Assembly (NCBI GenBank): GCA_903859205.1
Contig: CAIOLM010000034.1
Coordinates: 62,001-126,000, forward strand
Length of the DNA stretch: 64,000 nucleotides
Direction of reading: 5' to 3'
Source: an uncultured Microbacteriaceae bacterium
GTDB lineage: Bacteria; Actinomycetota; Actinomycetes; Actinomycetales; Microbacteriaceae
The notes under the pieces are model-generated. The model worked only from the letters and a program-made list of their open reading frames with translations. It had not been told where the DNA came from and ran no database searches. This document shows, in pieces, positions 1 to 8,428 of this stretch. A program made the position numbers and the translations under genes. Position 1 is the first letter of the stretch, and each line of letters opens with the position of its first letter.

Positions 1-2
1 TT

Positions 3-650
3 TTGGCCGGAACCGCAAAGGTCTGGGTTGACTGCTCGAGTGTTAGCCCCGGTGTCGCGACCGAGGTTGCCGAAGCTGCGGCCGCCCGCGGCATTGCATT
101 CGTGAACGCTCCCGTCAGCGGCAATCCGGGGTCCGTTCGTTCGGGCAAGCTCATTTTTGCCGCATCCGGTGATTCGGCTGCCATCGAAACCGCCCGGCCG
201 TTCTTCGAGGCCATTGGTCGTGCCGTGCACCACGTTGGAGATGCCCAGCAGGCCGCCGTGGTCAAGATCTGCACGAACGCCATACTCAGCGTCGTGCTCG
301 ACAGCCTCGCCGAGGTTCTCGTGCTCGGCGAAAAGTCGGGTGTGAAGCGCGGTGACCTCCTGAACTTCATCAACGACAGTGCGATCGGTTCGCCTTTCAC
401 TTCGTACAAGACGGCCGCGCTGGTCGGGCTGGATTTCACTCCGACGTTTGCGCCTGACGCTCAGCGCAAGGATTTGCGCCTCGCGTTGTCGCTCGCGGAA
501 GAGACCGGAACCTCGATGCCGATTCTGCGTCAGACTGAGGTGGAGGTAAACCGTATGGTTGAGTCGGGCATCGGTGAGGGCAAAGACTTCGCCGCGATTC
601 TTCTGCAGGTTGCCCAAGACTCGTCACTGACGCTCGGAAACGAAGGATAG
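3..650 (+). CDS. NAD(P)-dependent beta-hydroxyacid dehydrogenase, 5'-truncated
   Basis: This is the C-terminal 215 residues of a 3-hydroxyisobutyrate dehydrogenase / 6-phosphogluconate-dehydrogenase-like oxidoreductase; the Rossmann N-terminus lies outside the window, so the first codon here is internal. Visible family motifs are the DCSSVSPG substrate-binding stretch, NAPVSGNPG and AVVKICTN, whose lysine is the expected catalytic residue. Family members reduce or oxidise small beta-hydroxyacids or semialdehydes such as 3-hydroxyisobutyrate, tartronate or succinic semialdehyde. The next gene, a succinate-semialdehyde-type dehydrogenase, starts 5 nt after the stop codon, so the two are probably co-transcribed and act on linked semialdehyde/hydroxyacid metabolites. 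The exact substrate cannot be read from the sequence. Confidence 0.85.
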   Translation: MAGTAKVWVDCSSVSPGVATEVAEAAAARGIAFVNAPVSGNPGSVRSGKLIFAASGDSAAIETARPFFEAIGRAVHHVGDAQQAAVVKICTNAILSVVLDSLAEVLVLGEKSGVKRGDLLNFINDSAIGSPFTSYKTAALVGLDFTPTFAPDAQRKDLRLALSLAEETGTSMPILRQTEVEVNRMVESGIGEGKDFAAILLQVAQDSSLTLGNEG

Positions 651-655
651 GTCGC

Positions 656-2128
656 ATGGCCAACATCTCAGAAGCAGAACTTCTCGCCAAAGTCCCCACC
701 GGCCTGTACATCAACGGCAAGTGGGAGGCAGGCTCCACAGGCAAAACCATCCCGGTCAGCGACCCGGCGACCGGCGCGGTGCTCGCAAACATCGCCGACG
801 CATCCCCCGAAGACGGCATCCGCGCTCTCGACGCAGCCGTGGCAGTGAAAGACGCCTGGGCAGCAACGCCTCCGCGCGTGCGTGGCGAGCTGCTGCGCAA
901 GGCGTTCGAGCGCGTGCAGGAACTCAAAGATGAATTCGCTTTGCTTATGACCCTTGAGATGGGCAAGCCCTTGGCCGAGGCCATGGGTGAGGTTATGTAT
1001 GGCAGCGAGTTCCTGCGTTGGTTCTCTGAAGAGGCCGTGCGCATCACCGGCCGCTACGGCATCAACCCCGAAGGCAGTGGTCGTGCGATTGTCTCGTACC
1101 TGCCGGTTGGCCCCTGCTACCTCGTGACTCCGTGGAACTTCCCGCTGGCCATGGCAACCCGCAAGATCGGTCCCGCGATTGCAGCCGGCTGCACCGTCGT
1201 CATTAAGCCGGCAACCCTGACTCCGCTGACCACCCTGTATTTCGTCAAGATTCTTGAAGAGGTAGGCGTGCCGGCCGGTGTGGTCAACGTGGTTACCAGC
1301 TCGAGCGCATCTGCACTGTCGAGCCCGATCATCGCTGACCCACGTCTTCGCAAGCTCTCGTTCACCGGTTCGACCTCGGTTGGTATCGCGCTTATGAAGC
1401 AAGCGGCCGACAACGTGCTGCGCACCTCGATGGAGCTCGGCGGAAACGCCCCGTTCGTGGTCTTCGAAGACGCCGACCTCGACAAGGCTGTTGAGGGTGC
1501 GATGGCAGCCAAATTCCGAAACATCGGTCAGGCCTGCACCGGCGCAAACCGCTTCATCGTGCACTCTTCTGTTGCCGAAGCGTTCACGGCTAAGGTCACC
1601 GAAAAAGTCAAGGCCATGAAGATTGGCCGCGGAACCGAAGATGGTGTCACCATCGGGCCGCTCATCGATGATCGCGCTGTGGCCAAGTGCGACGAGCTCG
1701 TTACCGAGGCTGTTTCGCGCGGCGCTGTGGTTACCACTGGCGGAAAGGTTCTCGATGGCGCGGGCTCGTTCTATGAGCCCACCGTTGTCACGAACGTGCA
1801 ACCAGGCAGCGACATTCTTACCGATGAAATCTTTGGTCCGGTGCTCTCGATCATCACGTTCACCGATGAGGACGAGGCCATTCGCCTGGCAAACGACACC
1901 GAGTACGGTCTCGCTTCGTACGTGTTCACCAAGGATCTGGCCCGCGGTCAGCGCCTGATTGAGCGCCTTGAGGCAGGCATGATGGGTCTGAACGTCGGCG
2001 TGATGTCGAACGCGTCGGCCCCCTTCGGCGGCATCAAGATGTCGGGCCTAGGTCGTGAGGGTGGCTTCGAGGGCATTCACGAGTACCTTTCGACCAAGTA
2101 CACGATGACGCCGAACCCCTTCGCCTAA
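656..2128 (+). CDS. gabD: NAD(P)-dependent succinate-semialdehyde dehydrogenase family (aldehyde dehydrogenase)
   Basis: A full-length (490 aa) aldehyde dehydrogenase that oxidises an aldehyde, probably succinate semialdehyde, to the acid in the cytoplasm. Motifs in order: VTPWNFPLAM at about residue 160, the cofactor loop FTGSTSVG at about 238, the general base Glu260 in MELGGNAP, the catalytic Cys294 in GQACTGANRF, and EIFGPVLS near 390. Length and these motifs match the GabD/SSADH group better than glycolytic or betaine aldehyde dehydrogenases. It follows the truncated hydroxyacid dehydrogenase by 5 nt, suggesting a two-gene unit for semialdehyde or gamma-hydroxybutyrate-like metabolism. 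Substrate choice is inference. Confidence 0.85.
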   Translation: MANISEAELLAKVPTGLYINGKWEAGSTGKTIPVSDPATGAVLANIADASPEDGIRALDAAVAVKDAWAATPPRVRGELLRKAFERVQELKDEFALLMTLEMGKPLAEAMGEVMYGSEFLRWFSEEAVRITGRYGINPEGSGRAIVSYLPVGPCYLVTPWNFPLAMATRKIGPAIAAGCTVVIKPATLTPLTTLYFVKILEEVGVPAGVVNVVTSSSASALSSPIIADPRLRKLSFTGSTSVGIALMKQAADNVLRTSMELGGNAPFVVFEDADLDKAVEGAMAAKFRNIGQACTGANRFIVHSSVAEAFTAKVTEKVKAMKIGRGTEDGVTIGPLIDDRAVAKCDELVTEAVSRGAVVTTGGKVLDGAGSFYEPTVVTNVQPGSDILTDEIFGPVLSIITFTDEDEAIRLANDTEYGLASYVFTKDLARGQRLIERLEAGMMGLNVGVMSNASAPFGGIKMSGLGREGGFEGIHEYLSTKYTMTPNPFA

Positions 2129-2179
2129 CTCGACGGTCGGCCTCTCGGCAACGGCGCGGTAGGACTTCCTGCACCGTGG

Positions 2180-2185
2180 TTTAAT
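2180..2185 (+). promoter_or_regulatory. -10 hexamer TTTAAT, leaderless start of thioesterase gene
   Basis: TTTAAT lies 6 nt before the GTG start at 2192, too close for a ribosome binding site; transcription would begin at the start codon. This spacing recurs through the window. Confidence 0.5.
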
Positions 2186-2191
2186 CGGTGT

Positions 2192-2614
2192 GTGAGTAAT
2201 CAGTCCACCCCAGAAATTCAGTTCAAAACACGCAAGTGGGTTCGTCCAGAAGACCTGAACGCCAACGGCACCCTCTTCGGGGGCAGCCTGCTTAAGTGGA
2301 TTGACGAGGAAGCAACCATTTACGCCATCGTTCAGATGGGCAATCGACGCGTCGTGACGAAGCTCATGTCTGAGATCAACTTCGTGGCGTCTGCGCGCCA
2401 GGGCGACATCATCGAACTCGGCCTCGTCGCGACAAACTGGGGTCGCTCATCACTCACCATGCGCTGCGAGGTGCGCAACATGGTCACGCGCACCAACATT
2501 CTGACCGTGGACAAGATTGTCTTCGTCAACCTTGACGAGGATGGCCGACCCGAACCACACGGGTACACCGAAGTCACCACAACTCGTGACCGGTTTGACC
2601 TCGAGCACTACTAG
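2192..2614 (+). CDS. acyl-CoA thioesterase, hotdog fold (YciA/Acot-like)
   Basis: A 140-residue single hotdog-domain protein likely to hydrolyse acyl-CoA to free acid and CoA in the cytoplasm. The segment LNANGTLFGGSLLKWIDEEA is the classic YciA/BFIT signature with the helix-capping NxxGxxFGG motif and the catalytic Asp. GTG is the chosen start because the protein then begins directly with the family N-terminus (SNQSTPEIQFKTRKW) and a TTTAAT hexamer lies 6 nt upstream. It converges on the ABC exporter gene; the two coding ends overlap by 4 nt (2611-2614). Confidence 0.85.
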   Translation: MSNQSTPEIQFKTRKWVRPEDLNANGTLFGGSLLKWIDEEATIYAIVQMGNRRVVTKLMSEINFVASARQGDIIELGLVATNWGRSSLTMRCEVRNMVTRTNILTVDKIVFVNLDEDGRPEPHGYTEVTTTRDRFDLEHY

Positions 2615-4524
2615 ACGAGGAGCTGGTGCTTAGCGAGGTCGCGGTAGAGCGGCGTGCTCTTGACCAATTGCGAGTGCGTCCCAACGCCAATGATTTTGCC
2701 CCCGTCGAGAACCACAATCTGGTCGCAGTCGACCACGGTGGAGAGGCGGTGAGCAATGATGAGCAGGGTGCGGTCGATTGCCACTTTGTCGATGGCCTCG
2801 CGCATCAGCTGCTCGTTTGCGCCGTCGAGGCTTGAGGTCGACTCATCCAGCAGAAGAACCGGAGGAGCTGCGAGGAGTGCCCGAGCAATCGCGAGGCGCT
2901 GACGCTCGCCGCCCGAGAGCATGATTCCGTCTTCGCCTACCGGGGCGTCGAGGCCAAGCGGGTTGCGGTCAAGCACGCTACCGAGGTTTACATAATGCAG
3001 AACCTCGATGCAGTCGGCGTCGGTTGCCTCGGGAGCGCTGAGCAACAGGTTGTCGCGCAGGGTTCCCGCGAGCACCGGGGCATCCTGCTCGACGTAGCCA
3101 ATCTGGTGACGCAAATCTGCACGGTCAAGCGCACGCAGGTCGACGCCACCAAGGCGGATGACACCAGAGGCTGGGTCGTAGAAGCGCTCGATGAGGTTGA
3201 GCATGGTCGACTTGCCCGAGCCACTCGGCCCTACCAGTGCGGTGCGCTGACCGTGTTTCACGGTGAACGAGACGCCGTTCAAGATGAGCGGAGCGGGCTC
3301 AGCCGCAGCCTCGGGTTCCGCGGCCTTGGCAGCAGCCTGGGCGAGAAGTTCTTTAGCGCTGGGGTCTTTAGTCGACTCGTCGTCTTCAACGGGTTTCTTG
3401 GCCAAGGGGTACGAGAAGACGACGTTGTCGAACTCAAGGGCAATCTTTGACTCGTGCAGGGCCTTTTTTGCCATGTCGCCGTCGCCGGCAAGGGGCATGA
3501 CCTCGCGATCTTTCTCGCCCTCACTCGGAAGCGCGATGATCTCTTGAATGCGGCCGAGTGCACCGAGTGCCGAGTTCACCGACGTGATGGCACCAAATGC
3601 CTGACCCAGAGGCATGATCATCATGAACAAGAACAGGATGAACGACACCAGGGAGGCTACGGTAATCGCGCCAGAAGCCACGCGGAATCCGCCAACGCCC
3701 AGCACCGTCAAGAACGCGACCTGCATAGCGATACCGGCAACCGGCACAACGAGTGCCGAAATCTTGGCGACCTTGACACCCATGCGCCATGCGCCCTTGG
3801 CTTCGTCTTCCACGGTGGCAATCTCGCGCTCAGTAGCGTTGGATGCACGAACCGTACGAACCGAGCTAATCGCTCGCTCGACTGAAGCGGCAAGCTCGCC
3901 CACCTTCGCTTGGGCCTTGCGGCTGGCGACGCGGATGCGGCGCGAGAGAATCGTGACCACGGTCACGGCCACGAAGACGACGAGCACGGTCAGGCCCAGC
4001 AGAACTGGGTCGATAATTGCCATGGCAATGATGGCGCCGATGAACGTCAGCGATCCGCCGACGGCTTCGACGAGACCCTGAGTAAGGACCGCGCGAAGCA
4101 GGGTGGTGTCGGAGCCAACTCGAGAGACGAGGTCGCCGGTGCGGCGAGTGTCGAATTCCGAGATGGGCAGGTTGAGCATGCGACGCACCAACTGGCGACG
4201 TGAAGAGAGAACGACGCCCTCACCCGTGCGCTGCAGCAGGTAGTGCTGAAAGCCCGAGATCAGTGCCGCGAGAACGACAAGACCGATCAGCAGGTACAGA
4301 ATGACGCCGAGGTCTTTCTCGGCACCGACGGCCGAAATGACCTGGCTGACAAGAAGGGGCTGGGCCAGCGATGCGCCGGCGCCGAGCACGCTCAGCACGA
4401 TGACGAACGAGAGCACCTTCTTATGCTCCAGCAGGTAGGGCATCAGCTGCCCAAAAGTGGCCTTCTTGCCGCCTTTGGGTTGCTCGCCACGTGAGCCGCG
4501 TCCGCGGCCCATCCCCATGCTCAT
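2611..4524 (-). CDS. ABC exporter half-transporter (membrane and ATPase domains fused)
   Basis: A 637-residue type IV ABC half-transporter. A basic Gly/Arg-rich N-terminus (about 1-25) is followed by six membrane helices (about 30-310) and a nucleotide-binding domain with Walker A GPSGSGKST, signature LSGGERQRLAIARAL, Walker B VLLLDEST and switch His in IIAHRLST. Homodimeric exporters of this family move lipids, drugs or peptides outwards. An unusual Ala/Glu-rich insertion of about 35 residues (about 375-410) sits just after the A-loop tyrosine (VFSYP), before the Walker A strand. It is the last gene of the riboflavin operon, 3 nt after the preceding membrane-protein gene, so it may be under FMN-riboswitch control. 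Substrate unknown; a flavin-related role is only suggested by position. Confidence 0.88.
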   Translation of the reverse strand: MSMGMGRGRGSRGEQPKGGKKATFGQLMPYLLEHKKVLSFVIVLSVLGAGASLAQPLLVSQVISAVGAEKDLGVILYLLIGLVVLAALISGFQHYLLQRTGEGVVLSSRRQLVRRMLNLPISEFDTRRTGDLVSRVGSDTTLLRAVLTQGLVEAVGGSLTFIGAIIAMAIIDPVLLGLTVLVVFVAVTVVTILSRRIRVASRKAQAKVGELAASVERAISSVRTVRASNATEREIATVEDEAKGAWRMGVKVAKISALVVPVAGIAMQVAFLTVLGVGGFRVASGAITVASLVSFILFLFMMIMPLGQAFGAITSVNSALGALGRIQEIIALPSEGEKDREVMPLAGDGDMAKKALHESKIALEFDNVVFSYPLAKKPVEDDESTKDPSAKELLAQAAAKAAEPEAAAEPAPLILNGVSFTVKHGQRTALVGPSGSGKSTMLNLIERFYDPASGVIRLGGVDLRALDRADLRHQIGYVEQDAPVLAGTLRDNLLLSAPEATDADCIEVLHYVNLGSVLDRNPLGLDAPVGEDGIMLSGGERQRLAIARALLAAPPVLLLDESTSSLDGANEQLMREAIDKVAIDRTLLIIAHRLSTVVDCDQIVVLDGGKIIGVGTHSQLVKSTPLYRDLAKHQLLV

Positions 4525-4527
4525 GGG

Positions 4528-4899
4528 CTAGTTGGCCATCGCAGAGGTCACGCCAAGAACAATGTTCACGAGCGTGAGAACGCCGATTGCCCACAGGCCC
4601 ACTGAGGGAGCGGGCTTTTTGTTGCGAAGAACGAACGCGATGACCCAGACAGCCAGAGCGATGACCAGCTTGATGCCGATGACAGCGTTGTTGACCTTCT
4701 CGTCGGGGATCGCACCCGAAGCGTAGATTCCTACCAGCGCAATGCCCGTGACGAGCTGAAGAAGGGCACCGTCGAGGTATCCGCGAACGACGACCCCCTC
4801 GCCCTTGATGATGGGCTTGAGGTTCACCAGGAAGGCGCCAAAGAGGTAGGCCATACCGACGAGGTGCAGAATGATGAGGATCGTTGCGAAGATTTCCAT
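4528..4899 (-). CDS. small conserved membrane protein, unknown function
   Basis: I do not recognise this 123-residue protein. It shows four hydrophobic segments (about 3-25, 45-65, 72-92, 100-120) and a short polar loop with NLKPIIKGEG, so it is an integral membrane protein with almost no soluble part. It lies 9 nt after ribH and 3 nt before the ABC exporter, all on the same strand, and is therefore probably translated from the riboflavin operon mRNA. A role with the exporter or in flavin-related membrane biology is possible but not shown by sequence. Confidence 0.75.
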   Translation of the reverse strand: MEIFATILIILHLVGMAYLFGAFLVNLKPIIKGEGVVVRGYLDGALLQLVTGIALVGIYASGAIPDEKVNNAVIGIKLVIALAVWVIAFVLRNKKPAPSVGLWAIGVLTLVNIVLGVTSAMAN

Positions 4900-4908
4900 G
4901 CTTCGAGA

Positions 4909-5388
4909 CTACGCCTTCTTGATATCCCGAATCGTGAGAGCTGCCTGAATGGCAGCCACGGCTGCCTCTTCGCCCTTATCTTCTTTCGAACCGGGCAGAC
5001 CTGCGCGGTCGAGGCCCTGCTGTTCGTCGTCGAGAGTCAGCACGCCAAAGCCGACTGGCTTGCCTGTGTCGAGAGCCACGCGAAGCAGACCTTGGGTTGC
5101 GGCATCGGAGACGAATTCAAAGTGAGGTGTGCCACCGCGAATGATCACGCCGAGCGCAACGACTGCGTCGGCACCATTTTCGAGAACGACCTTGCTCACG
5201 ACAGGCAGCTCGAACGAACCGGCCACGCGAACGACTGAGTACGTCGCTCCGGCCGCTTCAAGCGTGCGGGTGGCGCTGGCCACCATGGCTTCTGAAATTA
5301 CTTCGTGCCACTGCCCGGCAACGACAACGATGTTGAGGCCGGTGGCATCAACCGAGATGTGTGCGGTGGGGGAGCCGTGCCCGCTCAT
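4909..5388 (-). CDS. ribH: 6,7-dimethyl-8-ribityllumazine synthase
   Basis: A 159-residue lumazine synthase that condenses 5-amino-6-ribitylaminouracil with 3,4-dihydroxy-2-butanone 4-phosphate, the penultimate step of riboflavin synthesis. Family motifs are VVAGQWHEVISEAM near the N-terminus, VRVAGSFELPVV, VALGVIIRGGTPHFEFV with the catalytic His, and GKPVGFGVLTLDDEQQ. Length is normal for an icosahedral-type subunit. It overlaps ribBA by 4 nt, implying translational coupling inside the FMN-riboswitch operon. Confidence 0.96.
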   Translation of the reverse strand: MSGHGSPTAHISVDATGLNIVVVAGQWHEVISEAMVASATRTLEAAGATYSVVRVAGSFELPVVSKVVLENGADAVVALGVIIRGGTPHFEFVSDAATQGLLRVALDTGKPVGFGVLTLDDEQQGLDRAGLPGSKEDKGEEAAVAAIQAALTIRDIKKA

Positions 5389-6665
5389 GCGTTGCTCACT
5401 TTCTTGAGTGTGTTGACTGCCTCGAGAACAGGGATGCCACCGGGAATCTTGTGTCCCATGCGGTCGCGCTTGACGTCGAGGTAGCCGGTGTTGAACTCGC
5501 CAACACCCACGAGAAGCGGCTCGAGCCCGGTAACCGGGATGCCGTACTTCTCGAGCTGGCGAACCTTCTCAGGGTTGTTGCTGAGCAGGCGAACTGTCTT
5601 GACGCCGAGGTCGTCGAGCATGCGGGCGGCAGCAACGTAGTCGCGAGCATCTGCCGGGAAGCCCAGAGCGAGGTTGGCGTCGAGAGTGTCGAGGCCCTCC
5701 TCCTGGAGGCGGTATGCCTTGAACTTATTAATGAGACCGATTCCTCGTCCCTCGTGCCCGCGCATGTAGAGCACGATTCCGCCCTCGCGCACGATGGTGC
5801 GAAGAGCCTCGTCGAGCTGCGGGCCACACTCGCACTTGAGCGAGCCGAGCGCTTCACCGGTCAGGCACTCTGAGTGGACCCGAACCAGCACGTTCTCGGA
5901 ACCTAGGTCACCCGAGATGATTGCCACGTGGTCAGTTCCGGTGGCGCGATCGCGGTAACCACGCATCTTGAGCGGGCCGAACTCCGTGGGCACAGTGGTT
6001 TCGACCTCGAAAGCGATGCGGTGGGCATCCAGGTCAAAGTGGCTGCGCTCAGGGAGCGGGTTAGCCGCGAGGTATTCCTGCAGCGCCTTGATAGTAGTTA
6101 CCGGAACGTTGTCGCGCTCACCGAGCTCCATCAGGCCGGGCATGCGCATCATGTCACCGTCTTCGGCAACAATCTCGGCGATGACGGCAACCGGTTGTAA
6201 GCCAGCCAGCCGCATGAGGTCGACGGCGGCTTCGGTGTGACCGTCGCGCTCCATCACTCCGCCGTCAACTGCGCGCAGGGGCAAGATGTGTCCGGGGCGA
6301 ATCAGGTCGTGTGAGCCGGCGTTCGGGTCAGACAGAACGTGCAGTGTCCGAGCGCGGTCGCTGGCGCTGATGCCAGTAGTCACGCCGCTAGCCGCGTCGA
6401 CCGTGATTGTGTAGGCGGTGTTGCGGGTGTCCTGGTTGCGCTCGACCATGATCGGCAGGTTCAGTCGGTCGGCAAAGTCGCGCGACATGGGCGCGCACAG
6501 CAGGCCTGATGAGTTGCGCACAATCCAGGCGACGGTCTCTTTGGTGGCGAGTTCGGCCGAGAGGATGGCATCGCCCTCGTTTTCGCGACCTTCATCGTCG
6601 GCAACGAGCACAACGCGACCAGCGCGAATCGCTTCGATTACTTCGGGCATGGGGGTGAGGCTCAT
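5385..6665 (-). CDS. ribBA: bifunctional DHBP synthase / GTP cyclohydrolase II
   Basis: A 426-residue fusion supplying both precursors of riboflavin. The N-terminal half (about 1-200) is RibB, making 3,4-dihydroxy-2-butanone 4-phosphate from ribulose 5-phosphate, with the acidic metal site DDEGRENEGD. The C-terminal half (about 205-410) is RibA, opening GTP; its three zinc cysteines are in SECLTGEALGSLKCECG (about 270-285), followed by MRGHEGRGIGLINKFKAY. The ORF overlaps ribE by 4 nt and ribH by 4 nt, so the four rib genes are tightly coupled. Confidence 0.96.
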   Translation of the reverse strand: MSLTPMPEVIEAIRAGRVVLVADDEGRENEGDAILSAELATKETVAWIVRNSSGLLCAPMSRDFADRLNLPIMVERNQDTRNTAYTITVDAASGVTTGISASDRARTLHVLSDPNAGSHDLIRPGHILPLRAVDGGVMERDGHTEAAVDLMRLAGLQPVAVIAEIVAEDGDMMRMPGLMELGERDNVPVTTIKALQEYLAANPLPERSHFDLDAHRIAFEVETTVPTEFGPLKMRGYRDRATGTDHVAIISGDLGSENVLVRVHSECLTGEALGSLKCECGPQLDEALRTIVREGGIVLYMRGHEGRGIGLINKFKAYRLQEEGLDTLDANLALGFPADARDYVAAARMLDDLGVKTVRLLSNNPEKVRQLEKYGIPVTGLEPLLVGVGEFNTGYLDVKRDRMGHKIPGGIPVLEAVNTLKKVSNA

Positions 6666-7285
6666 GAACGGCCTCCTTCCGTGTGGAACGCGAGCATTCG
6701 CTCGACGTGGCGGGCGACGATATCGGTTTCGATATTGACGCGGTCGCCGATGGCTCGTTGTCCCAGGGTGGTGGCAACGAGAGTTTCGGGAATCAGAGAG
6801 ACCTCAAACCACTGTTGGTTATCGGTCACGGGGCTGACCGCGCTCACGGTCAGTGATGTGCCGTCGACGGTAATCGAACCCTTGTCGACGAGCAGCGGGG
6901 CAAGTTCGCGTGAGAGACCGAAACGGATGACCGTCCAGTCGCCGCTCGGGCGCACCTCGAGTACCTCGGCCGTGCCATCCACGTGGCCCTGCACAATGTG
7001 TCCGCCCAGACGGCTACCCAGCTCGGCGGCGCGCTCGAGGTTGACTTTGGTTCCTTGGGCAGCAGCATCGAGGGTACTCATGGCCAGGGTTTGGCCCATG
7101 ACATCAGCGGTGAATGAGTCTGCGGTCTTTTCAACAACCGTCAGACACACGCCGCTGACACAGATGGAGTCGCCGTGGCCGGCGTCAGCCACCACCTTGG
7201 GGCCGCGAACCGTCAGGCGCACTGAGTTGTCGGTGGGAACAATGGCGGTGATTTCGCCAACTTCTTCTACAAGCCCGGTGAACAT
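6662..7285 (-). CDS. ribE: riboflavin synthase alpha chain
   Basis: A 207-residue riboflavin synthase that dismutates two 6,7-dimethyl-8-ribityllumazine molecules to riboflavin. It begins with the invariant MFTGLVEEVG and has two lumazine-binding barrels (about 1-95 and 96-195); SICVSGVCLTVV in the first and SITVDGTSLTVS in the second are the paired substrate loops. The start codon overlaps the ribD stop by one base (TGATG), and its own end overlaps ribBA. Called ribE here; some genomes name it ribC. Confidence 0.95.
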   Translation of the reverse strand: MFTGLVEEVGEITAIVPTDNSVRLTVRGPKVVADAGHGDSICVSGVCLTVVEKTADSFTADVMGQTLAMSTLDAAAQGTKVNLERAAELGSRLGGHIVQGHVDGTAEVLEVRPSGDWTVIRFGLSRELAPLLVDKGSITVDGTSLTVSAVSPVTDNQQWFEVSLIPETLVATTLGQRAIGDRVNIETDIVARHVERMLAFHTEGGRS

Positions 7286-8316
7286 CAGGCCTCCTTTCGC
7301 GGAACGGCTTCGATAAACAGATCAGGGCCGAGTTGCTCGATGCGCACGAAGTCAAGGTCTACCCGCTCGGCCAGGCTGCTGACTCCGACCTCGGTGACAG
7401 CCAGGCGAGAGCCGCCGAGCAGCGTCGGGGCGATGTAGACGTAGTAGCGGTCGACGACACCAGCCTCAATGAAGGCGCTGGCCAGCGTGGGGCCGCCCTC
7501 AACGAAGACCGAACGCAGACCGCGCCCGTGCAGCTCGCCAAGGATGGCATCGATGTCACGCGTACCGGGGATGATTGGCTCGTGCGGGTGGTGATAAATC
7601 AGCGAGTCACCGGGAATGGGGCGCTCGCCGATAACAACGGGCACCGGCTGAGTTTCGTGCAGGTCGCCGCCGGCGGTGCGTGCGGTCAGGGAGGGGTTGT
7701 CGGCGAGAACGGTGCCAGTGCCCACGATGATGGCGTCTGCAGCCGCACGCTGGCGGTGCACGAGCTCACGGGCTGCTTCGCCAGTGATCCACTGGCTAGT
7801 GCCGTCTTCGGCTGCAACTCGCCCGTCGAGGCTTGCGCCCCATTTGACGGCTACTTGAGGTCGACCAAGGCGGGCCGACATGAGCCAATCGTGCTGGTGG
7901 GCCTCAACTTCGTCGGCAAGAACGCCTCCGATCACTTCGATTCCGGCCTCGCGCAAGCGCTCTGCTCCGCCAGAGGATGCGTGACCGGGGTCGGTCACGG
8001 CGTAGACCACGCGTGCGACCCGAGCGTTGATGAGGGCATCGACACAGGGGCCTGTGCGGCCCGTGTGGTTGCAGGGCTCGAGGGTGACGACCATGGTGGC
8101 ACCACGAATCTCGTCTGCAGAGAGCTTGGAGAGGGCATCGACTTCGGCGTGCGGGGTGCCACTTCCCATGTGCCAGCCCTCGGCGATGATGGTGCCGGCC
8201 TCGTCGAGCGCGATGGCACCCACCTGTGGGTTTAGACCGCGTGCTGGTCCATTACTGGAGAGGTCGATGGCGCGACGCATGACGGTTTCGTAAACCGCGA
8301 TCATGTTGTCGTTCAT
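7285..8316 (-). CDS. ribD: bifunctional pyrimidine deaminase / reductase
   Basis: A 343-residue RibD that deaminates and then reduces the pyrimidine product of GTP cyclohydrolase II. The N-terminal deaminase (about 1-145) has the zinc site in TPHAEVDAL and EPCNHTGRTGPCVDAL; the C-terminal reductase (about 150-340) carries WGASLDGRVA and the NADPH-binding EGGPTLASAFIEAG. It is the first gene of the riboflavin operon, with an AGAAGG ribosome binding site 6 nt before the ATG and an FMN riboswitch 113 nt upstream. Confidence 0.95.
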   Translation of the reverse strand: MNDNMIAVYETVMRRAIDLSSNGPARGLNPQVGAIALDEAGTIIAEGWHMGSGTPHAEVDALSKLSADEIRGATMVVTLEPCNHTGRTGPCVDALINARVARVVYAVTDPGHASSGGAERLREAGIEVIGGVLADEVEAHQHDWLMSARLGRPQVAVKWGASLDGRVAAEDGTSQWITGEAARELVHRQRAAADAIIVGTGTVLADNPSLTARTAGGDLHETQPVPVVIGERPIPGDSLIYHHPHEPIIPGTRDIDAILGELHGRGLRSVFVEGGPTLASAFIEAGVVDRYYVYIAPTLLGGSRLAVTEVGVSSLAERVDLDFVRIEQLGPDLFIEAVPRKEA

Positions 8317-8338
8317 TTGTGCCTTCTACCCGAATCAT

Positions 8339-8393
8339 GTTGTTGAGAAACAACTCCGGGGAGGCAGAAATAACGCTTCGAAAAAACGAAACG
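8339..8393 (-). promoter_or_regulatory. candidate expression-platform hairpins between FMN riboswitch and ribD
   Basis: Two hairpins occupy the leader between the aptamer and ribD. The first, transcribed first (8374-8393), has a 7-bp stem with one G-U pair and a six-U loop. The second (8339-8354) is a perfect 6-bp stem, GTTGTT/AACAAC, around a four-base loop and ends about 10 nt before the ribD ribosome binding site. Neither is followed by a run of U, so control of translation seems likelier than termination. That mechanism is inference. Confidence 0.45.
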
Positions 8394-8428
8394 ACAACTC
8401 TGCTGGCAAATGGCGTCAACCATTCACC

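Noticed and set aside
668-1801. 377-codon open frame on the minus strand opposite the aldehyde dehydrogenase gene
   Set aside because: It lies wholly antisense to a gene with all expected motifs, has no family features and is His/Arg/Gly-rich as expected from codon mirroring in GC-rich DNA.
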